From NCBI GenBank assembly GCA_001896725.1, contig MPPA01000032.1:1-35639 (forward strand): 35,639 bases of DNA, in the 5' to 3' direction. This stretch comes from Methanococcoides sp. EBM-47. Lineage in GTDB: Archaea > Halobacteriota > Methanosarcinia > Methanosarcinales > Methanosarcinaceae. The notes under the pieces are model-generated. The model did not search any database, was not told the DNA's origin, and saw only the letters and a list, made by a program, of their open reading frames with translations. Positions within the stretch are counted from its first letter, which is position 1; each line of letters begins with the position of its first letter. Positions 34,378 to 35,639 of the stretch are shown here, piece after piece. Both the position numbers and the translations under genes were made by a program.

Positions 34378-35169
34378 TTACATATTATTATCCAGCATTG
34401 AGTCCAGATATTTGTTCAGGTGAACATGAACAGCACTTATTTCACTGTTTTGCGGAAGAGTGGAGATCATTTTTTCAATATAGCCTCTTTCCTTTAAAAG
34501 TCTGAATGTTTCAATGAAGTTCAGATCGAATAACCAGGTAAGGCGGATCAAGTTCATATCATTGCAGTTTCTGACATCTTTTATGCTTGAGATCTTATTA
34601 TTGAGAATATCCTGTATCAAATGTGATGAATATCCCTCAGAATCAGATAATCCATGCTCAAGGACAGGATTTGGGGATATATCCTTTATAAGATAGAAAT
34701 CAGTTAAAACTTTATAAATATCTAATTTGTCCGCATCCCTCACCAGTTTCAAATGAAGGAGAGCTTTTCTGCCAAGTCCATCCGGGATCTTTTGCAGATT
34801 GTGATCTTCAATAGCTGCAAAAATAATCTCTCGTTCTTTTTGAGATAAAAATGAAAGAACCCCTGATGATCGCAGTACCCTTACACCCAGAAGAGCATGG
34901 TTCTCGGATTCAGAGTCATGAAATGTCCGATACTTGCTTATTTGTTCAAAACGGCCTATATCATGGAGAAGTGCAATTGTAACGGCAAGATAATAGTTTT
35001 CTTCATCAAGTTTTTCAGATATTGCTATCTGAGAGGAATTTTCACATACCCGGATGGTGTGTTCTTCTTTGAGCTTGATGTTTTGGAATATCAGCATATC
35101 TTCAGAATGAAAAGATCTCACATAATCTTTAAACCATGATCTCAAGTTAATAAATTCCTCTTTTTTCAT
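34378..35169 (-). CDS. HD-domain phosphohydrolase
   Basis: The 263-aa protein carries an HD metal-dependent phosphohydrolase domain: His37 in KEEHTIRV, the His69-Asp70 doublet in ALLHDIGRFEQ, a following HDSESENHALLG segment, AIEDHNLQ, and a late Asp in KLVRDADKLDIYKV. These would bind two metals and cleave a phosphate ester in a nucleotide or cyclic nucleotide; the substrate is not readable. The C-terminal 90 residues are helical with no known domain. No ribosome site precedes the ATG; a TATA-like TTCATATAG near 35204 predicts a very short leader. The neighbour is a divergent AT-rich gap on one side and the subtilase on the other; no functional link is apparent. Confidence 0.85.
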   Translation of the reverse strand: MKKEEFINLRSWFKDYVRSFHSEDMLIFQNIKLKEEHTIRVCENSSQIAISEKLDEENYYLAVTIALLHDIGRFEQISKYRTFHDSESENHALLGVRVLRSSGVLSFLSQKEREIIFAAIEDHNLQKIPDGLGRKALLHLKLVRDADKLDIYKVLTDFYLIKDISPNPVLEHGLSDSEGYSSHLIQDILNNKISSIKDVRNCNDMNLIRLTWLFDLNFIETFRLLKERGYIEKMISTLPQNSEISAVHVHLNKYLDSMLDNNM

Positions 35170-35429
35170 CGATATTCATAACATTTTTGAAAATATCAGC
35201 TTTTCTATATGAATACAAAGAATATGGAAAAAAAGCAAATGTAATGCTCCTTCTGATCATACCGGTGCTGATCCTGCTGCTTTAATATTGGCTCCTCATT
35301 AGAACGGTAAAAAACTTGTCACAGTGCTTACAGAAGCTGCCCATACTCCCACCTATTTGAAATTTCCAGATATGAAATCAGTTCATTGGGCTTATATCTG
35401 GTATCAAAAAAATAAGAAATGCTTTGCTC
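35170..35429. other. Intergenic region, no gene supported
   Basis: It holds AT-rich promoter DNA for the HD-domain gene and a very short plus-strand frame with TTG start (35187-35285, 32 aa) ending in a hydrophobic helix; no ribosome site precedes it. No RNA gene or repeat is recognised. Confidence 0.4.
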
Positions 35430-35477
35430 TTGAATAACAAAAAATAAAAAAGGATGGAGTGAAGCTGTTTTCACTCC
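35430..35477 (-). terminator. Strong hairpin terminator of the DNRLRE-type gene
   Basis: On the minus strand GGAGTGAA (35470-35477) and TTCACTCC (35456-35463) form an 8-bp stem with a 6-nt loop, followed by T-runs (complement of A-runs at 35432-35450). It lies about 57 bp after the stop of the partial gene at the right edge. Confidence 0.75.
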
Positions 35478-35533
35478 AAGAGCTGTTTTTAACTTACTTA
35501 TTTTTAGTCAGTGCGTGCCTCTTGGCTGGAGCC

Positions 35534-35639
35534 TTAAGCTGTTGAAATTGTTAACCTTGGTCTCTGTGCAGCATTTGGCCACTCTGAGCTGTAGAACGCA
35601 ATGTAATTGCCACTCTCTGTCCTTGCCTTGAGGAAGAAG
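35534..35639 (-). CDS. C-terminal end of a DNRLRE-domain (disaggregatase-related) surface protein
   Basis: Only the last 34 codons are in the window; the start lies beyond the right edge. The end reads LKARTESGNYIAFYSSEW followed by AAQRPRLTIST, which matches the closing strands of DNRLRE repeats of Methanosarcinales surface proteins (usual end: a GNYI-FYS-E segment, then RPKLTI-Y). Such proteins belong to the cell envelope or disaggregatase-related sets. A strong terminator follows at 35430-35477. Confidence 0.6.
   Translation of the reverse strand, partial: FFLKARTESGNYIAFYSSEWPNAAQRPRLTISTA

Noticed and set aside
35187-35285. 32-codon plus-strand frame ending in a hydrophobic helix
   Set aside because: It has a TTG start, no ribosome site and very short length; not supported beyond chance.

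Overview
The window looks like chromosomal DNA of a methylotrophic or aceticlastic methanogen of the Methanosarcinales. The reasons are a methanogen-type thymidylate synthase, methanogenesis marker protein 4 (MtxX), an archaeal RFC large subunit with a C-terminal PIP box, a DNA topoisomerase VI operon, surface proteins with the Ser/Gly linker plus PGF-pre-PGF domain, a DNRLRE-type protein end at the right edge, and TATA boxes in front of genes. The DNA is AT-rich and gene starts often carry GGTGA/GAGGT-type ribosome binding sites.

Layout. 1-4.7 kb (+): end of a cell-surface protein, a lipoprotein FKBP isomerase, a membrane-anchored OB-fold protein, and a sugar-nucleotidyltransferase followed by a flippase-like membrane protein. 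4.7-11.4 kb: a radical SAM/HhH protein (-) divergent from ilvD (+), a small zinc-finger protein missed by length cut-offs, a ribbon-helix-helix protein with a long Pro/Ser linker (-), and the mtxX-thymidylate synthase pair (-). 11.5-13 kb: rfcL (+). 13.0-18.6 kb: an accessory island with two structured repeats, a broken gene rich in G/C-ending codons, a TIR-domain protein, a PD-(D/E)XK nuclease, a Cas4/RecB-like nuclease fused to two SANT/Myb-like helix-turn-helix repeats, two decayed relatives of that C-terminus, a 131-bp MITE-like element, a NYN-LOTUS protein and a possible integrase remnant. 18.6-23.1 kb (+): a stand-alone Lrp/AsnC effector domain, top6B-top6A, and an MscS channel. 23.2-28.5 kb (-): a five-gene peptide/nickel-type ABC importer. 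28.8-30.6 kb (-): CutA and threonine synthase. 30.9-34.1 kb (+): a secreted subtilase sharing its C-terminal architecture with the first gene. 34.4 kb to the end (-): an HD phosphohydrolase and the C-terminal end of a DNRLRE-type surface protein.

How it fits together. Housekeeping replication genes (rfcL, top6BA) flank a decaying defence-like island. The island holds three nuclease-type proteins (PD-(D/E)XK, Cas4-like, NYN) and a TIR protein, next to pseudogenes and a transposon footprint, which is the usual setting for mobile immunity genes. The most unusual items are the Cas4-like/SANT fusion with its frameshifted downstream relative, the duplicated G-rich hairpin element after rfcL, and three genes whose best ribosome binding site points to an AUU or AUA start codon. 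All family assignments come from reading motifs; no search was run.
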